Numbered from the stretch's first letter, positions 1-6,905 are shown. The stretch: DNA of 6,953 nucleotides from RYN-122 sp963761655 (GCA_963761655.1 CAVXHI010000009.1:1-6953); one strand, 5' to 3'. Notes: generated by a model not told the origin, from the sequence alone. A program made the numbers and translations.

Positions 1-124
1 GTCCGACGGCGGTGGCGTGCTCGATGCCCGGGAACCACGCGGAGATCCCGGCGGCATCGGACACGACCCTCCAGACGTCGTCGGCGGGACGGGCGATGCG
101 GACGGTCGAGCGCAGCGACGCCAC
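1..124 (-). CDS. SRPBCC/START-like family protein, N-terminal fragment
   Basis: Read on the minus strand from a GTG at 124-122, the first 41 residues begin VASLRSTVRIARPADDVWRV and continue through VSDAAGISAWFPGIEHATAV before the window ends. A short beta strand, then a 'PADDVWxVVSD' helix and an 'xxxxWFPGIEHA' segment, is the usual opening of SRPBCC (polyketide cyclase/START-like) proteins, which bind a hydrophobic ligand in a helix-grip fold. The start is supported by GAGGAG at 129-134 (minus strand), a few bases upstream of the GTG. The gene is divergent from the alpha/beta hydrolase with about 170 bases between the starts. The ligand cannot be inferred, and only the first quarter or so of a typical protein is visible. 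Confidence 0.72.
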   Translation of the reverse strand, partial: MASLRSTVRIARPADDVWRVVSDAAGISAWFPGIEHATAVG

Positions 125-143
125 GGGACTCCTCGGGCTGAGA

Positions 144-171
144 CGGCAGGAGTCACCTGTGTGCCCTGCCG
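144..171. promoter_or_regulatory. Inverted repeat in the divergent intergenic region
   Basis: CGGCAGG (144-150) and CCTGCCG (165-171) are perfect 7-base inverted arms with a 14-base spacer, about 20 bases upstream of the SRPBCC start and about 125 upstream of the hydrolase start. The 170-base region between the two genes must hold both promoters, but I see no clear -35/-10 pair. The repeat could be an operator. It could also be chance in DNA this GC-rich. Confidence 0.25.
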
Positions 172-294
172 CGCGCGCAGCGGTCAAGCACTCCCGTCGT
201 CGACAGCAACCTCGGATGCCGAGTCGTGCAAGGTCCAGGGCCGCGGGGCAGGACGACCCTCGACCGCGCCGCAGGACCCCGGACAGGAGCCGCT

Positions 295-1132
295 GTGATC
301 GAGGAACGCACCGCCGAGGTCGCCGGGACGCCGGTGCGCTGGCTCGAGCAGGGCGGCGACGCCGCGGGCCTGCCCGTCGTGCTGGTGCACGGCATCCCGA
401 CGTCGCCGGCGCTGTGGCGCCACGTCCTGCCGCAGCTGACCGGCTTGCGGGTGCTGGCCCTGGAGATGACCGGCTACGGGCAGAGCATCCCCGCCGGCCG
501 GACCCGGGACATCTCCGTCGGGGCGCAGGCCGACCGCCTCAACGCCTGGCTCGCGCACCTGGGCGTCGACCGTGCCGTCCTCGTCGGTCACGACCTGGGC
601 GGCGGCGTCGTCCACATCGCCGCCGTCCGCCAGCCGCAGCGCTGCGCCGGCCTCATGATCACCAACGGCATCGGCTACGACTCCTGGCCCATCCCGTCGG
701 TCAAGGCGATGCGCGCCGGCGCGCCCCTGCTGGCGAAGATGCCCGCCGTCGCGCTCAAGCCGGCGCTCGGCATGCTGCTGGCCCGCGGGCACGACACCGC
801 GGCACGCGCCAAGGAGGCGCTCGGGGTGCACTACGCCCCGTACGCCGAGCACGGCGGGGGCGCCGCGATGGCCCGGCAGGTCAGCGCGCTCGACGTCCGC
901 GACACCCTCGCCGTCCAGGACGCGCTGCCGACCCTGCGGCGTCCCGGCCCGGATCGTCTGGGGCGTCGCCGACCCGTTCCAGAAGATCGAGTACGGCGAG
1001 CGCTTCGCCCGCGACCTCGGCACCACCGTCCAGCGCATCGAGGGCGGCAGGCACTTCACCCCCGAGGACCACCCCGACGTCATCGCCGCGGCGATCCGCT
1101 CGCTGCACGACGAGGCCAGCGCCAGTCGCTGA
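295..1132 (+). CDS. Alpha/beta hydrolase with Asp nucleophile (one frameshift)
   Basis: Start GTG 295 is chosen because GGAG (286-289) lies five bases upstream. The corrected protein is 278 residues, normal for the family. The oxyanion-hole motif HGIPT is at residues 32-36. The nucleophile elbow GHDLGG has Asp100 at the nucleophile position. A GVADP turn gives acid Asp226, and GGRHF gives catalytic His253. The Asp-Asp-His triad is that of epoxide hydrolases and haloalkane/haloacetate dehalogenases. The residue after the nucleophile is Leu, not the halide-binding Trp of classic haloalkane dehalogenases, so the substrate is unknown. One extra base near 938-941 breaks the gene: residues to about 215 are in one frame and VPARIVWGVADPF onwards in the next, ending at TGA 1130-1132. 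Removing one base gives 279 whole codons. It lies 45 bases before the Crp/Fnr gene and may be co-transcribed with it. Confidence 0.85.
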
Positions 1133-1177
1133 CCCGGTCCGACAGCCGGCGTGCCCGCGACGTAGCAGGATCGGTCC

Positions 1178-1884
1178 ATGACGGCGTCGGGCCCGGGGAC
1201 CACGGGCAGGTGGATCAGCCAGTCCTCCGCGCGCCAGAACCTCGGACTGTTCCGCCGCGGTGAGCTCGCCGAGCTCCGCCGCGTGGGCACAGTCCGCTGG
1301 GTCGAGGCCGGCACCGTCGTCGCCGCCGCCGGCTCAGCCGTCACCCACGTCCAGGTCGTCGGCGACGGCGAGCTCGAGCTCATGGCCCGGCAGGACGGCG
1401 GCCGGGCCACCATGGCGGTCATCCGCAGCGGCGGGGTCATCCAGGACCTCCCGCTGCTGCTCGGCAACCCGATGCCGTTCGACGCCGTCGCCAGCCGCGA
1501 CACCGAGATGATCGCGCTGACGCCGGCAGCGCTGGACCGAGCTGCTCGCCGGATCACCGACGCTGTCGATGCGCTGGATGACCTCGATCGCCCGCAGGCT
1601 CGACGACGACCGGCGGCGGCTCGTCGTCGTCACCAGCAAGCCGCTGATCTCCCAGGTCGCGTACCTGCTGCTCGACCTGGCCGAGGAGGACGCGCAGGGG
1701 CGGCCGGTCGTGCGGCTGAGCCACACGACGCTGTCGCACCTGCTCGGCGCCCGCCGGCAGTCCGTGACGCGCGTCGATCGCCCAGCTCCGGCAGCAGGGC
1801 CTGGTGGAGACGGCGTACGGCGCCACCGTCCTGCTCGACCAGGACGGGCTGCGCGACGTCATGGGCCGCGACCCCCTGCCCTGA
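1178..1884 (+). CDS. Crp/Fnr-family transcriptional regulator (two frameshifts)
   Basis: ATG 1178 follows AGGA (1167-1170) by seven bases. The corrected protein is 234 residues. An N-terminal cyclic-nucleotide-binding-like beta barrel (about residues 20-125) contains GELELMARQDGG and DLPLLLGNPMPFDA. A long dimerisation helix follows (SMRWMTSIARRLDDDRRR), then a winged helix-turn-helix (LSHTTLSHLLGARRQSVTR and IAQLRQQGLV), ending MGRDPLP. The barrel lacks the Arg-Ser pair that holds cAMP phosphate in Crp. The protein has no cysteine, so an Fnr-type iron-sulfur cluster is excluded, and the effector is unknown. Extra bases near 1538 (GAC-C-GAG) and near 1773-1776 shift the frame twice. Removing both gives 235 whole codons ending at TGA 1882-1884. 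Its neighbours are a hydrolase and the redox pair, so regulation of one of these is a reasonable guess only. Confidence 0.85.
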
Positions 1885-1946
1885 GCGACCGCGCGGACCG
1901 TCACCTCGGTTGCCATCGGGGCACAGGCCCCCGCAGGCGGTGTTGA

Positions 1947-1967
1947 CGTGGTCGAACCCCGACCACG
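1947..1967 (+). promoter_or_regulatory. Inverted repeat abutting the mycoredoxin ribosome binding site
   Basis: CGTGGTCG (1947-1954) and CGACCACG (1960-1967) are perfect 8-base inverted arms around a five-base AACCC spacer. The right arm touches the strong Shine-Dalgarno AGGAGG (1968-1973), which is five bases from ATG 1979. A -35-like TTGACG (1943-1948) overlaps the left arm, but no matching -10 is evident. It could be an operator or an mRNA hairpin next to the ribosome site. Confidence 0.45.
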
Positions 1968-1978
1968 AGGAGGCGCCG

Positions 1979-2221
1979 ATGTCCACGCTCACGATCTACA
2001 GCACGCCCTGGTGCGGCTACTGCAAGCGGCTCATGAGCCAGCTCGACCGCGAGGGCGTCGAGTACACCTCCGTCGACATCGAGCGCGACGAGGCCGCTGC
2101 CGACTTCGTCATGGGCATCAACGGCGGCAACCAGACCGTCCCCACGGTCGTGTTCCCCGACGGCAGCGTCGCGACCAACCCCGCCCTCAAGGACGTCCTC
2201 GCCCGCCTGAGCCCCGCGTGA
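1979..2221 (+). CDS. mrx1: Mycoredoxin-like glutaredoxin (Mrx1 type)
   Basis: An intact 80-residue protein with AGGAGG five bases before the ATG. It is a single glutaredoxin-fold domain beginning MSTLTIYSTPWCGYCKRL, with the redox motif C12-G-Y-C15. The C-terminal half carries NGGNQTVPTV, which contains the cis-proline loop, followed by DGSVATNP. The CGYC plus 'NGGN-TVPTV-DGS-TNP' pattern matches actinobacterial mycoredoxin-1, a cytoplasmic enzyme that removes mycothiol from mixed disulfides and draws electrons from mycothiol and its reductase. NrdH-redoxin, the other small glutaredoxin-like family of actinobacteria, carries a WSGFRP-type motif that is absent here. The stop overlaps the trxB start as GTGA, so the two are probably translated together. 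This is one of two complete genes in the window with no frameshift. Confidence 0.9.
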   Translation: MSTLTIYSTPWCGYCKRLMSQLDREGVEYTSVDIERDEAAADFVMGINGGNQTVPTVVFPDGSVATNPALKDVLARLSPA

Positions 2222-3275
2222 CCACCGACGCGCAGCAGGTGCGCAACGCGATCGTCATCGGCTCCGGGCCCTCCGGGTACACCGCCGCGATCTACCTCGC
2301 CCGAGCAGCGCTCGAGCCGCTCGTCTTCGAAGGCTCCGTCACCGCCGGTGGCGCGCTCATGAACACCACCGACGTCGAGAACTACCCGGGCTTCCCGAAC
2401 GGGGTCATGGGCCCGCAGCTCATGGACGACCTGCGCGCGCAGGCCGAGCGGTTCGGCGCCGAGCTGGTGACCGACGACGTCACCGAGGTCGACCTGGTGA
2501 GCGACCCCAAGGTCGTCGTCGTCGACGGGGTCCGCCACCTGGCCAAGACGGTCGTGCTGGCCATGGGGTCGGCGTACCGCAACCTCGACGTCCCCGGCGA
2601 GACCGCACTGTCCGGGCGCGGGGTGAGCTGGTGCGCGACCTGCGACGGCTTCTTCTTCCGCGACCAGGACGTCGTCGTCGTCGGCGGAGGCGACACCGCG
2701 GTCGAGGAGGCGACGTTCCTCACCCGCTTCGCCCGGAGCGTCACGATCGTCCACCGCCGCGACGCGCTCCGCGCCAGCAAGGTCATGCAGCAGCGGGCGT
2801 TCAGCAACGACAAGATCCGCTTCGTCTGGGACAGCGAGGTCCTGGAGGCCGTCGGCACCGACCGGCTCGAGGCGGTACGGATCCGCAACCGCGTCACCGG
2901 GCAGGAGAGCACGCTGCCGGTCACCGGGCTGTTCATCGCGGTCGGCCACGACCCGCGCTCGGAGCTCGTCACGGGGCAGGTCGACCTCGACGACGAGGGC
3001 TACGTGCTCGTCGAGCCGCACACCACCGCCACGAACGTCCCGGCGTGTTCGCCGCCGGCGACCTGGTGGACCACCGCTACCGGCAGGCCATCACCGCCGC
3101 CGGCACCGGCTGCGCCGCAGCGCTGGACGCCGAGCGGCACCTGACGATGCTCGAGGACACCCCGGCCGACCCTGCCGTCGGGTTCGACACCGGCGTCCCC
3201 GCCGACCCGCCGGACCGCCCCGAGGTCCACGGCGGCAGCGGCCGCGCACCCGAGCACGCCCAGCGGCCGTACTGA
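2218..3275 (+). CDS. trxB: Thioredoxin-disulfide reductase (one frameshift)
   Basis: A flavoenzyme that passes electrons from NADPH through FAD to a CxxC and on to thioredoxin-like proteins in the cytoplasm. It starts at GTG 2218 inside the mycoredoxin stop (four-base overlap). The FAD-binding motif GSGPSG is at residues 15-20. The redox centre C139-A-T-C142 sits in WCATCDGFFFRDQ. The NADPH-binding motif GGGDTA is at 156-161, with the NADPH-phosphate-recognising HRRD at 179-182. The second FAD contact VFAAGDLVDHRYRQA (Asp282) lies near the C-terminus. A base is missing near 3041-3044: GTCCCGGCG should read GTCCCGGGCG, a G-run deletion. Restoring it gives 353 whole codons, 352 residues. About 40 Pro/Gly/Asp-rich residues follow the usual family end (AERHL), so the protein is longer than typical. 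Confidence 0.92.
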
Positions 3276-3303
3276 GGCCGGACACGGCAACGCCGGCTGC
3301 CGT

Positions 3304-3329
3304 CCCGGCCCGCTCCCGCGCGGGCCGGG
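3304..3329 (+). terminator. Perfect 10-bp GC hairpin after trxB, probable terminator
   Basis: CCCGGCCCGC (3304-3313) and GCGGGCCGGG (3320-3329) form a perfect ten-base stem with a six-base loop, starting 28 bases after the trxB stop. A G-U and a G-C pair can extend the stem by two. There is no T-run, as is common for actinobacterial hairpin terminators. The position between two gene groups fits a terminator or mRNA-end stabiliser. Confidence 0.55.
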
Positions 3330-3384
3330 GCAGGCTGACCACCGCTCGTCCCTGACCCTGACCGAGCACGACCTGGAGACTCCG

Positions 3385-3674
3385 GTGCCCCTCGCTCACC
3401 TCCAGCCGTGGGCGCGGCCACGCGACGCCGCACGGCAGCTGCTGCGCGGCGCCACCGTCCGGACCTGCACGCCCGTGGCCGCCGTCGTCGGGACGGTGCT
3501 CAGCGCTGGTCAACCAGGGCGACGTCGTGCTCGCGGGAGACGCGGACGGGCGGGTCCTGCTCAAGGTGGCGGCGAACCTGGCGATCCCCTTCCTGACCTC
3601 CAGCACCGGCGCGCTGCTGGCCGTGCGCCAGCCGCTGTCCGCGCTGCCTCGCGCCGACAGTGGGTGCGCAGTGA
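3385..3674 (+). CDS. NrtS-like small membrane protein, putative nitrate/nitrite transporter (frameshifted)
   Basis: GTG 3385 follows GGAG (3375-3378) by six bases. The first part reads RTCTPVAAVVGTVLSA. After a one-base shift near 3495-3503 it continues ALVNQGDVVLAGDADG, then KVAANLAIPFLTSSTGALLA. Two hydrophobic stretches around a conserved 'NQGDxxLAG' loop, followed by 'P-F-L-T-S', resemble the NrtS family, small two-helix proteins reported to carry nitrate and nitrite. The identification is from memory of the family pattern. The end is uncertain. In the second frame there is no stop before the next gene, so the two would be fused. A TGA at 3672-3674 overlaps the next start (GTGA) but needs one more one-base indel between about 3615 and 3670, for example in the GGG at 3662-3664. 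That version would give 95 residues. I favour the overlap because mrx1-trxB shows the same arrangement. Confidence 0.55.
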
Positions 3675-4765
3675 CCGGGACGGCGGGGCCACTGCCCGAG
3701 CAGGTCGACGTGCTCGTCGTCGGAGCCGGCCAGGCCGGGCTCGGAGTCGCGCACCGCCTGCGCGACCACCCGGAGCTGCGGGTGCTCGTGGTCGACGCGC
3801 TCCCGGTCGGCGAGAGCTGGCGGGAGCGGTGGGAGAGCCTGCAGCTGTTCACGCCTCGCCGGTTCAGCGCGCTGCCGGGGATGCGCTTCCCGGCCGGGCC
3901 GACCCGCAGCCCGTCGCGGCTGGAGATGGCGGCCTACCTCGGGAGCTACGTCGCGCGGTTCGACCTCCCGGTCCGCACCGGGGTCCAGGTGCCGCCGGCT
4001 CAGCCGGGACGGGCAGGGGTTCTGCGCCGAGACGAGCCGGGGCCTGGTGCGCGCCCGGCAGGTCGTGCTGGCCAGCGGGCCCTTCCGCCAGCCTTTCGTC
4101 CCCCCGGCTGCCCGCGTCCCTGGACCCGGCCGTCGTGCAGCTGCACTCCTCGCAGTACCAGCGCCCGGGCGACGTCCCGCCCGGAGAGGTGCTCGTCGTC
4201 GGCGGCGGCAACTCGGCCGCCCAGCTCGCCCTGGAGCTGTCGCGGACCCACGAGGTGACCGTGGCCAGCCCCGGCCCGCCGTGGTTCCTGCCCGAGGACC
4301 TCCTCGGCGTCAGCATGTACTGGTGGACGCTGTCACCGGCGTCCTCAACGCACGGGCGGACGCGCGGGTGTCCCGCTACATCCGTCGACGCGGCGACGCG
4401 ATCGTCGGGACCCAGGTGCGCGCGCTCGTCCGGCAGGGCCGGGTGCGGCTCCTGCCGCACCGCGTCGTCGCCGCCCGGGACCGCGAGGTCGAGCTGGCCG
4501 ACGGGACCGTGCTGCCGGTGGCGACGGTGCTGTGGTGCACCGGCTTCCGCCCCGACACCGGCTGGATCGACGTCGACGGCGCCCTGGACGCCGCGGTGCA
4601 CCGGTGCACGACGAGGGGGCGTCGCCGGTGCCGGGGCTGCACTGGATGGGCCTGCCGTGGCAGACGCGGCTGAACTCCTCGATCATCGACGGCGTCGACC
4701 GCGACGCCCGGCGGACGGTCCGGCGGCTCACGTCGGTGCTGGGGAGCACACCGACTCGACCCTGA
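3671..4765 (+). CDS. CzcO/YUCCA-like flavin-dependent monooxygenase (four frameshifts)
   Basis: A class B flavoprotein monooxygenase-like enzyme, expected to use NADPH and O2 in the cytoplasm. Corrected length is 364 residues from GTG 3671. The FAD motif is GAGQAG at residues 18-23. WESLQLFTPRRFSALPGMRFP resembles the substrate-side segment of YUCCA-type enzymes. VLASGPFRQP follows, then HSSQYQRPG (His158) and the NADPH-binding VVGGGNSAAQ (177-186). The late LWCTGFRPD motif (Gly291) is the usual 'ATGF/Y' position. Four shifts break it: an extra C near 3992-3993, an extra C in the six-C run 4100-4105, a base missing near 4327-4332, and a G missing near 4603-4604. These sum to zero, and the final frame ends at TGA 4763-4765. 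The protein is shorter than Baeyer-Villiger monooxygenases. The substrate is unknown. Coupling to the NrtS-like gene suggests a shared pathway. Confidence 0.8.
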
Positions 4766-4784
4766 CGTGAGGGTAGGGTCAGGG
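4759..4784 (+). promoter_or_regulatory. Probable sulP-merR promoter/operator
   Basis: CCCTGAC (4760-4766) and GTCAGGG (4778-4784) are perfect 7-base inverted arms with an 11-base spacer. A nested pair ACCCT (4759-4763)/AGGGT (4770-4774) and a second AGGGT (4775-4779) lie inside. TAGGGT at 4774-4779 fits an actinobacterial -10 hexamer. No good -35 is visible at 17-19 bases, as is common for activator-dependent promoters. MerR proteins bind dyads between -35 and -10, so the downstream merR product is the first candidate binder. The site overlaps the last codons of the monooxygenase and lies about 95 bases before the sulP ATG. Confidence 0.45.
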
Positions 4785-4842
4785 CACGTCGCTGGTCGCA
4801 CCGCGCGGCCCTCCTGCGACACCCCCGCCGCCTGCGGGCGCC

Positions 4843-4861
4843 GCGCGGCATCGCGCCGCGC
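4843..4861 (+). other. Hairpin in the sulP leader
   Basis: GCGCGGC (4843-4849) and GCCGCGC (4855-4861) form a seven-base stem with loop ATCGC, ending 18 bases before the sulP ATG. If transcription starts just after TAGGGT 4774-4779, the leader is roughly 90 bases and contains this hairpin. DNA this GC-rich forms such stems by chance, so a regulatory role is unproven. The leader shows no riboswitch class I recognise. Confidence 0.2.
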
Positions 4862-4879
4862 CCTTACCGGACAGGCTCC

Positions 4880-6375
4880 ATGACCTCCCTCGCACCTGCC
4901 CCTGCCCGCCTGCGCCGCCCGTCCTGGGCGACCGACCGCACCGTCCTGCGCACCGAGGTCCTCGCCGGCCTCGTCGTCGCCCTCGCGCTCATCCCCGAGG
5001 CGATCTCGTTCTCGATCCTCGCCGGCGTCGACCCGCGCGTCGGGCTGTTCGCCTCGTTCACCATGGCCGTCACCATCGCCTTCACCGGCGGCCGGCCGGC
5101 CATGATCAGCGCCGCGACCGGGGCCATCGCCCTGGTCGTCGCACCGCTCGCCGAGGAGTACGGCCTCGGGTACCTCGTCGCCGCCGTCGTCCTCGGGGGC
5201 CTGCTGCAGGTGCTCCTGGCGGCGGTGGGCGTCGCGCGGCTGATGCGCTTCCTGCCGCGCAGCGTCATGGTCGGCTTCGTCAACGCGCTGGCGATCCTGA
5301 TCTTCACCGCCCAGCTGCCCCACCTGGTCGACGTGACGCTGGGTCGTCTACCCGCTGGTCGCGCTCGGCCTGGCGATCATCTACGGGCTGCCCCGGCTGA
5401 CCAGCGCCGTGCCGTCGCCGCTCGTCGCGATCGTCGTCCTCACCGCGCTGACCGTGACGGCCGCCATCACCGTGCCGACCGTCGGCGACGAGGGCGAGCT
5501 GCCCGACAGCCTCCCGCTGTTCGGCCTGCCCGACGTCCCGCTCACGCTCGAGACGCTGCGGATCATCGCCCCGTACGCCCTGGCGCTGGCGCTCGTCGGG
5601 CTGATCGAGTCGCTGATGACCGCCAAGCTCGTCGACGACATCACCGACACGCACTCCGACAAGACCCGCGAGTCCTGGGGCCAGGGCGTCGCCAACGTCG
5701 TCACCGGCTTCTTCGGCGGCATGGGCGGCTGCGCCATGATCGGCCAGACGATGATCAACGTGAAGCAGTCCGGCGCCCGCACCCGGCTGTCGACGTTCCT
5801 CGCCGGGGTCTTCCTGCTGCTGCTCGTCGTCGTCCTCGGCGACGTCGTCGCCCTCATCCCGATGGCCGCGCTCGTCGCCGTGATGGTCCTGGTGTCGGTC
5901 AGCACCTTCGACTGGCACAGCGTCGCGCCGGCCACCCTGCGCCGGATGCCCAAGAGCGAGACCACCGTGATGGTCGTGACCGTCGCCGTCGTCGTCGCCA
6001 CCCACAACCTCGCCTACGGCGTCGGCGCCGGAGTGCTCACCGCGATGGTCCTGTTCGCCCGCCGCGTCGCGCACCTCGTCGAGGTCATCGAGCGTGAAGA
6101 GCCCGGACGGGACCGAGGTCGTCTACGCCGTCGACGGCCAGGTCTTCTTCGCCTCCAGCAACGACCTCGTCTACCAGTTCGACTACGCCGGCGACCCCGA
6201 CACCGTGGTCATCGACATGAGCCGCGCCCACGTCTGGGACGCCAGCTCGGTCGCGGCGCTCGACGCCGTCACGACGAAGTACGCGCGGCGCGGCAAGACC
6301 GTCCAGATCGTCGGGATGAACGCCTCGAGCGCGACGATGCACGACCGGCTCGCCGGCCAGCTGGGCAGCCACTGA
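4880..6375 (+). CDS. SulP-family inorganic anion transporter with STAS domain (two frameshifts)
   Basis: A membrane transporter of the SulP/SLC26 family, whose members move sulfate, bicarbonate or other anions. Corrected length is 497 residues. The N-terminal transport region begins TEVLAGLVVALALIPEAISF and holds the family pattern IPEAISFSILAGVDPRVGL and FTGGRPAMISAATGA (about residues 38-80), then many hydrophobic helices to about residue 400. GFFGGMGGCAMIGQT is a typical mid-domain loop. The cytoplasmic STAS domain is about residues 405-497, with VVIDMSRAHVWDASSVAAL holding the conserved Asp-x-Ser (Asp445). One extra base near 5341-5343 and another at about 6093 break it, the second exactly at the membrane-to-STAS junction. 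Removing both gives 498 whole codons. The ATG at 4880 has only a weak CAGG site. The stop overlaps the merR start (TGATG). The exact anion cannot be told from sequence. Confidence 0.88.
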
Positions 6376-6896
6376 TGGCGCCCGCCACCCGGACCCGCGG
6401 GCTGCTCCAGATCGGGGACGTCGCCGAGCGCACCGGGCTGAGCCTGCGCTCGGTCCGGCACTACGAGGAGGTCGGGCTGCTCCCGCCGGCCGAGCGCAGC
6501 CCCGGCGGGTTCCGCCTCTACACCGACGCCACCGTCGAGCGCCTGCGCGTCATCATGCAGATGAAGCCGCTGGAGTTCACGCTCGAGCAGATGCGCGAGC
6601 TCCTGGAGTCGCTGGACGAGCTCGCCGCCGGCCCCGCTCCGCAGCGCAGGGCCGCTCTGCGGGCGGGCCTCGAGGACTACCGGGTCGAGGTCGAGCGCCG
6701 GACCCGCACGCTCCAGGAGCGACTCGCGGGCGCGCGCGCCCTGCAGGACTCCCTGGACGAGGCCCTCTCGGGCGACCAGCAGCAGGCAGCTCTGACCCGT
6801 GGGGCGAGCGCGGGCAGCGCAGCACGGTCTCCTACGGCAGCACAGGTGACCGTCGCGCCCCGGACGCGGGCCGCTCCTCGGCCTGCACCCGGGTAG
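6375..6896 (+). CDS. MerR-family transcriptional regulator
   Basis: An intact 173-residue protein whose ATG shares one base with the sulP stop. The MerR winged helix-turn-helix spans residues 10 to about 85: LQIGDVAERTGLSLRSVRHY, then EEVGLLPPAERSPGGFRLYT and the second-wing/linker MKPLEFTLEQMRELL. A charged helix follows, likely an antiparallel dimerisation coil (about 95-135: RAGLEDYRVEVERRTRTLQE). The last 40 residues are Ala/Pro/Arg/Gln-rich and probably disordered. There is no cysteine, so thiol or metal-thiolate sensing like MerR, CueR or SoxR is excluded, and there is no separate ligand domain. Overlap with sulP argues that it controls the transporter, and probably itself, through the dyad at 4759-4784. 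The signal may be an ion or a small molecule held by the coil region. Nothing in the sequence identifies it. Confidence 0.88.
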   Translation: MAPATRTRGLLQIGDVAERTGLSLRSVRHYEEVGLLPPAERSPGGFRLYTDATVERLRVIMQMKPLEFTLEQMRELLESLDELAAGPAPQRRAALRAGLEDYRVEVERRTRTLQERLAGARALQDSLDEALSGDQQQAALTRGASAGSAARSPTAAQVTVAPRTRAAPRPAPG

Positions 6897-6905
6897 GGGA
6901 CCCTC

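Noticed and set aside
12..1181. 389-residue plus-strand open frame
   Set aside because: Arg/Pro-rich nonsense in the third frame over the hydrolase; the real motifs (HGIPT, GHDLGG, GGRHF) are in the other two frames.
184..1557. Long open frames on the minus strand (184-1557, 2017-3021, 4376-5323, 5304-6074, 6183-6947)
   Set aside because: Translations are Arg/Ala/Gly/Asp-rich with no family motif, and each lies opposite a gene with clear conserved motifs. They follow from very high GC content and biased third positions.
1918..1931. Hairpin GGGGC-ACAG-GCCCC after the Crp/Fnr gene as a terminator
   Set aside because: Only a five-base stem and no T-run; expected by chance at this base composition.
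1979..2221. NrdH-redoxin as identity of the small glutaredoxin
   Set aside because: The WSGFRP-type motif is absent; CGYC and NGGN-TVPTV-DGS-TNP fit mycoredoxin.
2511..2523. Tandem GTC repeats (also 2671-2682 and around 5825)
   Set aside because: They encode Val runs of beta strands and membrane helices with the favoured GTC codon; not a repeat element.
3385..4770. A single 461-residue protein in one frame
   Set aside because: Only its first 40 and some middle residues match real proteins; the rest is Arg-rich nonsense. It is a patchwork of the NrtS-like and monooxygenase genes created by indels.
937..6094. Programmed ribosomal frameshifting or true gene decay
   Set aside because: There are too many shifts, in both directions, in unrelated genes, without slippery heptamers or stop codons, while conserved residues are kept on both sides.
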